Assembly: GCA_009363175.1 (NCBI GenBank)
Contig: CP045205.1
Coordinates: 1,922,001 to 1,986,000 of the forward strand
DNA: 64,000 nucleotides
Direction of reading: 5' to 3'
Source of the DNA: Citrobacter telavivensis
GTDB taxonomy: Bacteria > Pseudomonadota > Gammaproteobacteria > Enterobacterales > Enterobacteriaceae
Position 1 is the stretch's first letter. Every line of letters starts with the position of its first letter. The notes beneath the pieces were generated by a model. That model searched no databases and had not been told where the DNA came from. It saw nothing but the letters and a program-made list of their open reading frames with translations. The position numbers and the translations under genes are program-made. Below, piece by piece: positions 19,010 through 26,999 of the stretch.

Positions 19010-19162
19010 ATGACCGATAAAGCAAAACAAATCGAGAAAACCCGTAAGCTACTGGCGCTTGCCGCACAGTCCTCTAATGACGGTGAGCCCGAAGATGACC
19101 TTTACCTGTTTCACGTCAGAAAAGGCATTGGGTCAGTATCTTCAGAACAGAGCCCCCAGTAA
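19010..19162 (+). CDS. Small DUF2786-like ORF, possibly a gene remnant
   Basis: A 50-codon open frame in the der-yfgJ gap. Its first half (DKAKQIEKTRKLLALAAQ) closely resembles the start of DUF2786 domains, whose hallmark is KIRKLLALA. The second half (LYLFHVRKGIG...) does not continue that domain as I recall it, so the frame may be the decayed 5' end of a longer gene or a real small protein. AGAAG lies upstream at loose spacing. It is unlike the surrounding backbone and makes the gap about twice the size I recall for E. coli. Confidence 0.4.
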   Translation: MTDKAKQIEKTRKLLALAAQSSNDGEPEDDLYLFHVRKGIGSVSSEQSPQ

Positions 19163-19200
19163 TTGATGGCATCCTCAGAAGAGGAGAGTGAGGAGATAGT

Positions 19201-19422
19201 ATGGAACTGATGTGTCCTGTTTGTCATAACCCGTTGGAGCGCAATGGTGAAACGGCCCATTGCGCGACCTGTCATACAGACTTTACCGTTGAAGCATGTT
19301 GTCCGGACTGCCACAAGCCGCTCCAGGTGTTGAAAGCCTGCGGTGCGGTGGATTATTTTTGCCAGAACGGCCACGGATTGATTTCAAAAAAACGCGTTGA
19401 GTTTACGTTGCATAACGCGTGA
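19201..19422 (+). CDS. yfgJ: Zinc-ribbon protein YfgJ
   Basis: A 73-residue protein rich in paired cysteines: CPVC, CATC, CPDC and a later C...CQNGH, a double zinc-ribbon layout. The C-terminal half (CPDCHKPLQVLKACGAVDYFC) is nearly the same as E. coli YfgJ, which has 71 residues. The function is unknown. A GAGGAG-rich leader precedes the ATG. It is convergent with xseA. Confidence 0.88.
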   Translation: MELMCPVCHNPLERNGETAHCATCHTDFTVEACCPDCHKPLQVLKACGAVDYFCQNGHGLISKKRVEFTLHNA

Positions 19423-19431
19423 ACGGATGGG

Positions 19432-19453
19432 GGCAGTCCCTGACAGGGGCTGA
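19432..19453. terminator. Hairpin between convergent yfgJ and xseA
   Basis: CAGTCCCTGACAGGGGCTG can fold into a short GC-rich hairpin in the 35-base gap between the two convergent genes. There is no clear T run, so efficiency is uncertain. Confidence 0.4.
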
Positions 19454-19457
19454 CCAC

Positions 19458-20822
19458 TTACTTGCGGGCGCGCTTCTTCACCGGTTTGATATCGGTGACC
19501 TGGCTTTCCACCCAGCCGTCTTCCAGTCGGGTGGTCATCACATCACCCGCCTTCACCTGTTTCACTTTTTTCAGCACCTTGCCATCGGTGGCGGTAGAGA
19601 CGCTATAACCACGCGCCAGGGTCGAGAGTGGGCTGACGGCTTCCAGATGCGTTACCGCGTTGCCAAAGCGTTCACGCGTGGCGCTCAGACGTGAGCGCAC
19701 ATTCTCCGCCAGACGATATTCCAGTTGCTGAATACGGGTTTGCGCCCGATGAATACGCGGCTGAGGACTTTGCTGGTTCAGGCGTTGTACCAGGCGAGAC
19801 TGGCGCTGGCTGGTGCGCTTCACCTGGCTGTCGATGGCCACGTTCATACGCTGATGCAATCTTTCCAGCGCTGTCTGCTGACGGGCTAGACGCAACTGTG
19901 GATGCTGCTGTTGCAGGCGGTGATAAATCTGGGTGAATCGGCGACTGCGGTTCGCCAGAAAGTAGTCCATTGCCATGCCAAGACGCTGTTGGGCGGACTG
20001 GATTTGGCGCAGCAACTCCTGCTGATTCCGGCTGACCATTTCAGCCGCGGCCGAAGGCGTTGGCGCTCGCAGGTCGGCAATAAAATCGGCAATCGTCACG
20101 TCGGTTTCGTGGCCGACCGCGCTGACGACGGGGATCTCGCTGGCAAAAATAGCCCGGGCGACGCGCTCGTCGTTAAAGCTCCAGAGATCTTCCAGCGAAC
20201 CGCCACCACGCCCGACAATCAGAACATCACACTCCTGGCGCGTATTCGCCAGTTCAATAGCACGGACAATCTGCCCCGGCGCGTCGTCGCCCTGGACGGC
20301 GGTCGGATAGATAATGACCGGCAAAGAGGGATCGCGGCGTTTCAGTACATGGAGAATATCGTGCAGTGCGGCCCCGGTCTTCGAGGTGATCACACCCACA
20401 CAGTGGGCGGGAGAGGGGAGAGGCTGCTTGTGCTGTTGATCAAAAAGCCCTTCAGCCTGCAGCTTGGCCTTTAACTGTTCATACTTTTGCTGGAGCAGGC
20501 CTTCGCCGGCAGGCTGCATACTTTCGACGATAATCTGATAGTCGCCGCGCGGCTCGTACAGGGTGATATTGGCGCGAACCAGCACCTGCTGGCCATGCTG
20601 GGGGCGAAAGGTTACCCGACGATTGCTGTTGCGGAACATTGCACAGCGCACCTGCGCAGTGTCATCTTTGAGCGTGAAGTACCAGTGCCCCGATGACGGC
20701 TGCGAGAAATTGGAAATCTCACCGCTGATCCAGACCTGCCCCATCTCTTGTTCAAGCAGCAGACGAACCGTCTGATTCAGGCGGCTAACAGTAAAGATTG
20801 CGGAGGTCTGAGAGGATAACAT
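19458..20822 (-). CDS. xseA: Exodeoxyribonuclease VII large subunit
   Basis: A 454-residue XseA (E. coli 456). An N-terminal OB fold (WISGEISNFSQPSSGHWYFTLKD) binds single-stranded DNA. The catalytic domain contains the VIIVGRGGGSLEDLWSFN motif, and a long coiled coil (about 260-380, Gln/Arg-rich) binds the small subunits encoded elsewhere. It digests ssDNA from both ends. It is divergent from guaB, as in E. coli. Confidence 0.97.
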   Translation of the reverse strand: MLSSQTSAIFTVSRLNQTVRLLLEQEMGQVWISGEISNFSQPSSGHWYFTLKDDTAQVRCAMFRNSNRRVTFRPQHGQQVLVRANITLYEPRGDYQIIVESMQPAGEGLLQQKYEQLKAKLQAEGLFDQQHKQPLPSPAHCVGVITSKTGAALHDILHVLKRRDPSLPVIIYPTAVQGDDAPGQIVRAIELANTRQECDVLIVGRGGGSLEDLWSFNDERVARAIFASEIPVVSAVGHETDVTIADFIADLRAPTPSAAAEMVSRNQQELLRQIQSAQQRLGMAMDYFLANRSRRFTQIYHRLQQQHPQLRLARQQTALERLHQRMNVAIDSQVKRTSQRQSRLVQRLNQQSPQPRIHRAQTRIQQLEYRLAENVRSRLSATRERFGNAVTHLEAVSPLSTLARGYSVSTATDGKVLKKVKQVKAGDVMTTRLEDGWVESQVTDIKPVKKRARK

Positions 20823-20911
20823 GTGAGCGGGATCAAATTCTAAATCAGCAGGTTATTCAATCGATAGTAACCCGCCTGAGCAGGAGCGCAAGCATTATTT
20901 GCAAAAAAGTG

Positions 20912-20940
20912 TGGATGCAACCGATTACGCTCTGTATAAT
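20912..20940 (+). promoter_or_regulatory. guaBA promoter
   Basis: A perfect TATAAT (20935-20940) has a weak -35 (TGGATG, 20912-20917) at 17 bases. The PurR box sits in the spacer, and the start of transcription would be near 20947, about 37 bases before the guaB ATG. Confidence 0.7.
20915..20930 (+). promoter_or_regulatory. PurR operator of guaB
   Basis: ATGCAACCGATTACGC resembles the PurR consensus ACGCAAACGTTTGCGT and lies directly before the guaB -10 box. The E. coli guaBA operator has this position. Purine-bound PurR would block transcription here. Confidence 0.75.
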
Positions 20941-20983
20941 GCCACGGCAATATTTATCCACCCCCAGGTTAGAGATATTGCCC

Positions 20984-22450
20984 ATGCTACGTATTGCTAA
21001 AGAAGCTTTGACGTTTGACGACGTCCTCCTCGTTCCCGCTCACTCCACCGTTCTGCCGAATACTGCCGACCTCAGCACGCAGTTGACGAAAACCATTCGT
21101 CTGAACATTCCTATGCTTTCCGCAGCAATGGACACCGTGACTGAAGCGCGCCTCGCAATTGCGCTGGCACAGGAAGGCGGCATCGGTTTTATCCATAAAA
21201 ACATGTCGATTGAGCGTCAGGCGGAAGAAGTTCGCCGCGTGAAAAAACATGAATCTGGCGTGGTAACCGACCCGCAAACCGTTCTGCCAACCACGACCCT
21301 GCGTGAAGTGAAAGAACTGACCGAACGCAATGGTTTTGCGGGTTACCCGGTGGTGACACAAGACAATGAACTGGTCGGGATCATCACCGGTCGTGACGTG
21401 CGTTTTGTGACCGATCTGAGCCAACCGGTCAGCGTTTACATGACGCCGAAAGAGCGTCTGGTCACCGTTCGCGAAGGCGAAGCGCGCGATGTCGTGTTGT
21501 CTAAAATGCACGAGAAACGCGTTGAGAAAGCGCTGGTTGTCGATGACAGCTTCCACCTGCTCGGCATGATCACCGTGAAAGACTTCCAGAAAGCCGAACG
21601 TAAACCGAACTCCTGTAAAGATGAGCATGGTCGTCTGCGCGTTGGCGCTGCGGTTGGCGCTGGCGCAGGTAACGAAGAGCGTGTTGATGCGCTGGTAGCT
21701 GCCGGTGTTGACGTGCTGCTGATCGACTCTTCTCATGGGCACTCAGAAGGCGTGTTACAGCGCATTCGTGAAACGCGTGCTAAATACCCGGATCTGCAAA
21801 TTATTGGCGGCAACGTGGCGACCGGCGCGGGCGCACGTGCCCTGGCGGAAGCCGGCGTGAGCGCGGTGAAAGTGGGTATCGGCCCTGGCTCCATCTGTAC
21901 GACCCGTATCGTGACCGGCGTGGGCGTTCCGCAGATCACCGCGGTGTCTGATGCCGTTGAAGCGCTGGAAGGCATGGGTATTCCGGTGATCGCTGACGGC
22001 GGTATCCGTTTCTCTGGTGATATCGCCAAAGCCATCGCCGCGGGCGCAAGCGCGGTAATGGTTGGCTCCATGCTGGCAGGTACCGAAGAATCCCCAGGTG
22101 AAATCGAACTCTACCAGGGCCGTTCTTACAAATCCTACCGCGGCATGGGCTCTCTGGGCGCAATGTCCAAAGGCTCTTCTGACCGTTACTTCCAGAGCGA
22201 TAACGCTGCTGACAAACTGGTGCCGGAAGGTATCGAAGGCCGTGTTGCCTATAAAGGCCGCCTGAAAGAGATCATTCACCAGCAGATGGGCGGCCTGCGC
22301 TCCTGTATGGGGCTGACCGGCTGTGGTACTATCGACGAATTGCGTACTAAAGCGGAATTCGTACGTATCAGTGGTGCGGGTATTCAGGAAAGCCACGTTC
22401 ACGACGTGACCATCACCAAAGAGTCCCCGAACTACCGTATGGGCTCCTGA
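20984..22450 (+). CDS. guaB: IMP dehydrogenase
   Basis: A 488-residue IMPDH, the E. coli length, which oxidises IMP to XMP with NAD+ in the first committed GMP step. A TIM barrel is interrupted by two CBS domains (about 93-205). The catalytic loop is GPGSICTTR with the active Cys near 305. The frame is open far upstream, but the ATG at 20984 matches the family start (MLRIAKEALTFDD) and follows the promoter. guaA lies 68 bases downstream. Confidence 0.98.
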   Translation: MLRIAKEALTFDDVLLVPAHSTVLPNTADLSTQLTKTIRLNIPMLSAAMDTVTEARLAIALAQEGGIGFIHKNMSIERQAEEVRRVKKHESGVVTDPQTVLPTTTLREVKELTERNGFAGYPVVTQDNELVGIITGRDVRFVTDLSQPVSVYMTPKERLVTVREGEARDVVLSKMHEKRVEKALVVDDSFHLLGMITVKDFQKAERKPNSCKDEHGRLRVGAAVGAGAGNEERVDALVAAGVDVLLIDSSHGHSEGVLQRIRETRAKYPDLQIIGGNVATGAGARALAEAGVSAVKVGIGPGSICTTRIVTGVGVPQITAVSDAVEALEGMGIPVIADGGIRFSGDIAKAIAAGASAVMVGSMLAGTEESPGEIELYQGRSYKSYRGMGSLGAMSKGSSDRYFQSDNAADKLVPEGIEGRVAYKGRLKEIIHQQMGGLRSCMGLTGCGTIDELRTKAEFVRISGAGIQESHVHDVTITKESPNYRMGS

Positions 22451-22457
22451 TTTTCTT

Positions 22458-22478
22458 CGCCCGACCTTGTGTCGGGCG
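22458..22478 (+). promoter_or_regulatory. Hairpin between guaB and guaA
   Basis: CGCCCGAC / GTCGGGCG forms a strong stem without a T run. It is more likely an intercistronic stabiliser or partial attenuator than a full terminator, because guaBA is one operon in relatives. Confidence 0.55.
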
Positions 22479-22518
22479 ATTTATTTAACCTGTTTCACTT
22501 GCCTCGGAATTAGCGTCA

Positions 22519-24096
22519 ATGACAGACAATATTCACAAGCATCGCATTCTCATCCTTGATTTCGGATCTCAGTACACACAACTGGTTGCACGTCGCGTGC
22601 GTGAACTGGGCGTTTACTGCGAACTGTGGGCATGGGATGTGACTGAAGCACAGATTCGCGAGTTTAATCCTAGCGGTATCATTCTTTCCGGTGGCCCGGA
22701 AAGCACCACCGAAGAAAACAGCCCGCGTGCACCGCAATACGTTTTCGAAGCCGGTGTTCCGGTCTTCGGCGTGTGTTACGGCATGCAGACGATGGCAATG
22801 CAGTTGGGCGGTCATGTTGAAGGTTCGACTGAGCGTGAATTTGGCTACGCGCAGGTTGAAGTTGTGACCGACAGCGCACTGGTTCGTGGCATCGAAGATT
22901 CCCTGACCGCTGATGGCAAACCGCTGCTGGACGTGTGGATGAGCCACGGCGATAAAGTGACGGCGATTCCGTCTGATTTCGTCACCGTTGCCAGCACCGA
23001 AAGCTGTCCGTTTGCCATCATGGCGAACGAAGAAAAACGCTTCTATGGCGTACAGTTCCACCCGGAAGTCACCCACACCCGTCAGGGAATGCGCATGCTG
23101 GAGCGTTTTGTCCGCGACATCTGCCAGTGTGAAGCGCTGTGGACGCCAGCAAAAATTATCGATGACGCCGTTGAGCGTATCCGCCAGCAGGTTGGCGATG
23201 ACAAAGTGATCCTCGGCCTTTCCGGCGGTGTGGATTCTTCAGTCACCGCTATGCTGTTGCACCGTGCGATCGGTAAAAACCTGACCTGTGTCTTCGTTGA
23301 TAACGGCCTGCTGCGTCTGAATGAAGCCGAGCAGGTGATGGACATGTTCGGTGACCACTTTGGTCTGAACATTGTTCACGTTCCGGCGGAAGAACGTTTC
23401 CTGACGGCGCTGAAAGGCGAAAACGATCCTGAAGCGAAACGTAAGATCATTGGTCGCGTCTTTGTTGAAGTCTTCGACGAAGAAGCGCTCAAGCTGGAAG
23501 ATGTGAAATGGCTGGCGCAGGGCACCATTTATCCGGATGTTATCGAATCTGCGGCCTCTGCGACCGGTAAAGCGCACGTCATCAAATCTCACCATAACGT
23601 AGGCGGTCTGCCGAAAGAGATGAAGATGGGTCTGGTTGAACCGCTGAAAGAGCTGTTTAAAGACGAAGTGCGTAAAATTGGTCTGGAACTGGGCCTGCCG
23701 TACGACATGCTTTACCGTCACCCGTTCCCGGGGCCAGGTCTGGGCGTACGCGTGCTGGGTGAAGTGAAGAAAGAGTACTGCGACCTGCTGCGTCGTGCAG
23801 ACGCTATCTTCATTGAAGAGCTGCACAAAGCCGACCTGTACAATAAAGTGAGCCAGGCGTTCACCGTGTTCCTGCCGGTTCGCTCTGTTGGCGTGATGGG
23901 CGATGGTCGTAAATACGACTGGGTGGTTTCTCTGCGTGCGGTCGAAACTATCGACTTTATGACTGCGCACTGGGCGCACCTGCCGTATGACTTCCTGGGG
24001 CGTGTATCTAACCGCATCATCAACGAAGTGAATGGTATTTCACGCGTTGTGTACGATATCAGCGGTAAGCCGCCAGCCACGATCGAGTGGGAGTAA
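22519..24096 (+). CDS. guaA: GMP synthase (glutamine-hydrolysing)
   Basis: A 525-residue bifunctional enzyme that makes GMP from XMP, ATP and glutamine. The N-terminal class I glutamine amidotransferase has nucleophile Cys86 (GVCYGMQ) and the FHPEV His/Glu pair. The ATP pyrophosphatase domain has the PP loop SGGVDSS, and a C-terminal dimerisation domain ends PPATIEWE. It forms the guaBA operon with the upstream gene. Confidence 0.98.
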   Translation: MTDNIHKHRILILDFGSQYTQLVARRVRELGVYCELWAWDVTEAQIREFNPSGIILSGGPESTTEENSPRAPQYVFEAGVPVFGVCYGMQTMAMQLGGHVEGSTEREFGYAQVEVVTDSALVRGIEDSLTADGKPLLDVWMSHGDKVTAIPSDFVTVASTESCPFAIMANEEKRFYGVQFHPEVTHTRQGMRMLERFVRDICQCEALWTPAKIIDDAVERIRQQVGDDKVILGLSGGVDSSVTAMLLHRAIGKNLTCVFVDNGLLRLNEAEQVMDMFGDHFGLNIVHVPAEERFLTALKGENDPEAKRKIIGRVFVEVFDEEALKLEDVKWLAQGTIYPDVIESAASATGKAHVIKSHHNVGGLPKEMKMGLVEPLKELFKDEVRKIGLELGLPYDMLYRHPFPGPGLGVRVLGEVKKEYCDLLRRADAIFIEELHKADLYNKVSQAFTVFLPVRSVGVMGDGRKYDWVVSLRAVETIDFMTAHWAHLPYDFLGRVSNRIINEVNGISRVVYDISGKPPATIEWE

Positions 24097-24128
24097 ATAT
24101 CCCTTCGCGTCGCTGACGCGTAGTCGAC

Positions 24129-24159
24129 AAAACCCTCTGTTTATACAGGGGGTTTTTTG
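24129..24159 (+). terminator. Intrinsic terminator of guaBA
   Basis: AAAACCCTCTGT-TTAT-ACAGGGGGTTTTTTG is a clear stem with a T run. The A run on its left side makes it usable for yfgG transcription from the other direction as well. Confidence 0.85.
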
Positions 24160-24210
24160 TTTTATCCAGGCGTAAAAAATACCAGATGGCGTCTGTCTGG
24201 AAATAAAGGA

Positions 24211-24402
24211 TTAACGTTGAGCAGGCGTTTCGACAGAGAGACTGGACTGTTGCGCGTCTTTTTTGTCCTGATGATGATGCCAGGCACCGATAGAAGAGTA
24301 GACAAAGCGTCCAAAAAAGAAGATAAAGCTGATAAGCAATACGATACGGGTCATGCGACTGTTAAATCGATGTCGTTTTCGCATACTGGTTGCCTGACTC
24401 AC
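24211..24402 (-). CDS. yfgG: Small membrane protein YfgG
   Basis: A 63-residue protein with a basic N terminus (MRKRHRFNSRMTR), one membrane span (IVLLISFIFFFGRFVYSSIG) and a His-containing tail (GAWHHHQDKK). It is closely similar to E. coli YfgG, which is linked to nickel/cobalt tolerance. The start is GTG at 24402, with AAGGAA five bases upstream; an upstream ATG would add 23 unlikely residues. In K-12, yfgH and yfgI separate it from guaA; both are missing here. Confidence 0.85.
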   Translation of the reverse strand: MSQATSMRKRHRFNSRMTRIVLLISFIFFFGRFVYSSIGAWHHHQDKKDAQQSSLSVETPAQR

Positions 24403-24608
24403 AAAAGGTTCCTTAAGAGATGCCCATTCGGGCGATAAGTACATTAAGGCACACTGTGTCGGACGGGTCAATTACTGATTATGTAAAATTGCGTCAGTTG
24501 ATTCATATCCAGGTGTTATGGAAATTAATTACATTATTTACATTAATAATGTGAAAATGATAACGCAGCGAAATAAAAGTAATAATTGATTAATGGGGAC
24601 TAAAATAT

Positions 24609-24649
24609 TTGATATACGTCAAAATTTACTTTCCGTTGATAACTAAAAT
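24609..24649 (+). promoter_or_regulatory. FNR-dependent class II promoter of yfgF
   Basis: TTGATATACGTCAA (24609-24622) differs from the FNR consensus TTGATNNNNATCAA at one base. A -10 box TAAAAT lies at 24644-24649. A start near 24657 puts the FNR site at -41.5, the classic activating position. E. coli YfgF is known as an anaerobic phosphodiesterase, which agrees. Confidence 0.75.
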
Positions 24650-24711
24650 CGGTGCGACATGTATGGTGAGTTTTTCATCTTAATTTGACGTCAGGTGGGA
24701 TGCCTGTCTGA

Positions 24712-24740
24712 TACACCCCCTTCAGGATTCTGGGGGTTCC
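24712..24740 (+). promoter_or_regulatory. Hairpin just before the yfgF start
   Basis: CACCCCCTTCAGGATTCTGGGGGTT can fold with a CCCCC/GGGGG stem, ending 12 bases before the yfgF ATG. There is no good Shine-Dalgarno sequence nearby, so the hairpin could limit translation. The rest of the yfgG-yfgF gap is AT-rich promoter DNA without a gene. Confidence 0.4.
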
Positions 24741-24751
24741 GCTGAGCATCT

Positions 24752-26992
24752 ATGCGACTGAATAAAAATTATATTGCAATCAGAGATAAGTGGTGGGGAC
24801 TCCCTCTGGTTTTACCTTCCCTGTTTTTACCGCTTGTGAGCCATACGAATACCTATGCGCATGTGGCCACCGGGGACGTTATCCTTTTCTTCTTACCGTT
24901 ATCACTCATGATGAGCCTGATGATTTTTTTCGGTTGGGCTGCATTACCCGGAATTATTCTGGCTATTTTTATTCGCAAATATTCCCAGGTCGGGTTGGCG
25001 GAAACGCTGCCCATTATTGTGCATTTTCTTATTGCTATTGTGCTCAGTTGGGGCGGTTACCGCGTCTTTACGCCCCGGCGTAATAACATTTCTCATGGCG
25101 AGGCGCAGCTGGTTTTTCCCCGCATTTTTTGGCAAGTTTTTTGTCCTGCGACGTTATTTCTGGTGCTTTTCCAGTTTGCCGCCTTTGTGGGGATGTATGA
25201 AAGTAAACTGAGCTTAATGGGAGCAACACCGTTTAACATCAACGCATTAATAAACTACCAGGGCATTCTGGTGGGGAATTTGATTGGTGTGCCGCTCTTC
25301 TATTTTATTATTCGCGTCATTCGTAATCCGTTACATTTGCGCAGCTATTATTCACAGTTAAAATTACAGTTTGATGCCAAAGCCTCACAAAAAGAGGTCA
25401 TTATTTGGCTGCTGGTATTGTTCGCATTAATGTCTTTGCTTTGTATGCCATTGAATGAAAATAGTTCAATATTCAGTACAAACTATACGATGTCGTTATT
25501 ACTCCCGGTCATGTTATGGGGAGCAATGCGTTATGGTTATCGTTTCATATCGCTGCTGTGGGCACCGGTTTTAATTATTGCGATTCATAATTACAAAAGT
25601 TATACGCCCTTTTATTCGGGTTACGATGTGCAACTGGCGATTACCTCTTCCAGTTTTCTGGTTTTTTCTTTTATTGTGAATTACATGGCGGTACTGGCGA
25701 CGCGCCAGCGGATTGTGAGCGGACGTGCCCGCCGCCTTGCGTTTCTTGACCCAGTGGTCCATCTTCCCAATCTTCGCGCACTCAATCGCGCGCTGAGAAG
25801 TACACCCTGGTCAGCACTGTGCTTTCTGCGCGTTCCTGAACTGGAATTTCTTGTAAAAAATTACGGAATTATGCTGCGTATTCAGTACAAGCAACAATTA
25901 TCCCACTGGATAGCTGAAAAGTTGGGGCCAGATGAACATGTTTATCAAATGTCCGGGCCTGACCTGTTGCTGCGCTTGAATACGGAGTCGCATCAGCAAC
26001 GTATTGAAGCGTTGGATGAGCATATCAAGAAGTTCCGGTTTGTCTGGGATGGTATGACGTTCCTGCCACAGGTGGGAATGAGCTATTGTTACGTGCGTTC
26101 TCCGGTCAATCACATCTACTTGTTGCTGGGTGAGTTGAGCACCATTGCTGAGTTGTCCATCATGACCAATACGCCGGAGAATTTAGAGCGTAGTGGTGCC
26201 ATGAATATGCAGCGCAATCTGAGAGACAAAGTCGCGATGATGAACCGGCTGCAGCATGCGCTGGAGCATGACCGTTTTTGTCTGATGGCGCAGCCAATCG
26301 AAGGGCTTCGCGGCGATGTTTATCACGAGATTTTACTGCGATTGCTGGACGATGACGGTGGCATGATTAACCCTGACACCTTCCTGCCCGTCGCGCACGA
26401 ATTTGGTCTCTCCTCCAGAATCGATCTCTGGGTTATCGAACACACGTTACGCTTTATGGCGGAGAATCGTGCGCAGATGCCCGCTCGTCGCTTTGCACTT
26501 AATTTGTCGGCGTCCTCTGTCTGTCGGGCCAGGTTTGCGCAGGACATCAGTAAACTACTGAGCAAATACCAGATCGAAGCATGGCAATTGATTTTTGAAG
26601 TGACGGAAAGTCAGGCGTTGATGAATGCCGGACAGGCGGAAACTACGCTGCAAAACCTGCAGCAGTTGGGCTGCCAGATTGCCATCGATGACTTCGGCAC
26701 GGGTTACGCCAGCTATGCAAGGCTAAAAAACGTTGACGCCAATATTCTGAAGATTGACGGTAGCTTCATCCGTAATATTGTTTCGAATAGCCTCGACTAT
26801 CAGATAGTAGCTTCGATCTGTCATCTGGCACGAATGAAGAAAATGCAGGTGGTCGCTGAGTTTGTCGAAAGCGAAGAGATTCGCCGCGCGGCAATTTCGC
26901 TGGGGATTGACTACATGCAAGGATATTTAATCGGCGTGCCGCAGCCGTTAAGCGAGACGTTGAAAGAGCAGGTGCCAGTCACTGGCACCTGA
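24752..26992 (+). CDS. yfgF: Anaerobic cyclic-di-GMP phosphodiesterase YfgF
   Basis: A 746-residue inner-membrane protein (E. coli 747). Residues 1-315 hold about eight to ten membrane spans of MASE1 type. Residues about 325-480 are a degenerate GGDEF domain without a GGDEF signature. The C-terminal EAL domain keeps EILLR, the DDFGTGYASY loop and the KIDGSFI lysine/aspartate, so it should hydrolyse c-di-GMP. The N-terminal half is notably AT-rich. An FNR-type promoter precedes it. It is convergent with ppx. Confidence 0.93.
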   Translation: MRLNKNYIAIRDKWWGLPLVLPSLFLPLVSHTNTYAHVATGDVILFFLPLSLMMSLMIFFGWAALPGIILAIFIRKYSQVGLAETLPIIVHFLIAIVLSWGGYRVFTPRRNNISHGEAQLVFPRIFWQVFCPATLFLVLFQFAAFVGMYESKLSLMGATPFNINALINYQGILVGNLIGVPLFYFIIRVIRNPLHLRSYYSQLKLQFDAKASQKEVIIWLLVLFALMSLLCMPLNENSSIFSTNYTMSLLLPVMLWGAMRYGYRFISLLWAPVLIIAIHNYKSYTPFYSGYDVQLAITSSSFLVFSFIVNYMAVLATRQRIVSGRARRLAFLDPVVHLPNLRALNRALRSTPWSALCFLRVPELEFLVKNYGIMLRIQYKQQLSHWIAEKLGPDEHVYQMSGPDLLLRLNTESHQQRIEALDEHIKKFRFVWDGMTFLPQVGMSYCYVRSPVNHIYLLLGELSTIAELSIMTNTPENLERSGAMNMQRNLRDKVAMMNRLQHALEHDRFCLMAQPIEGLRGDVYHEILLRLLDDDGGMINPDTFLPVAHEFGLSSRIDLWVIEHTLRFMAENRAQMPARRFALNLSASSVCRARFAQDISKLLSKYQIEAWQLIFEVTESQALMNAGQAETTLQNLQQLGCQIAIDDFGTGYASYARLKNVDANILKIDGSFIRNIVSNSLDYQIVASICHLARMKKMQVVAEFVESEEIRRAAISLGIDYMQGYLIGVPQPLSETLKEQVPVTGT

Positions 26993-26999
26993 GTGTGCT

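Noticed and set aside
19902..20474. 190-codon plus-strand frame inside xseA
   Set aside because: Complement of the XseA coding region, no motif.
23239..23979. 246-codon minus-strand frame inside guaA
   Set aside because: Phe/His/Arg-rich shadow of a conserved gene.
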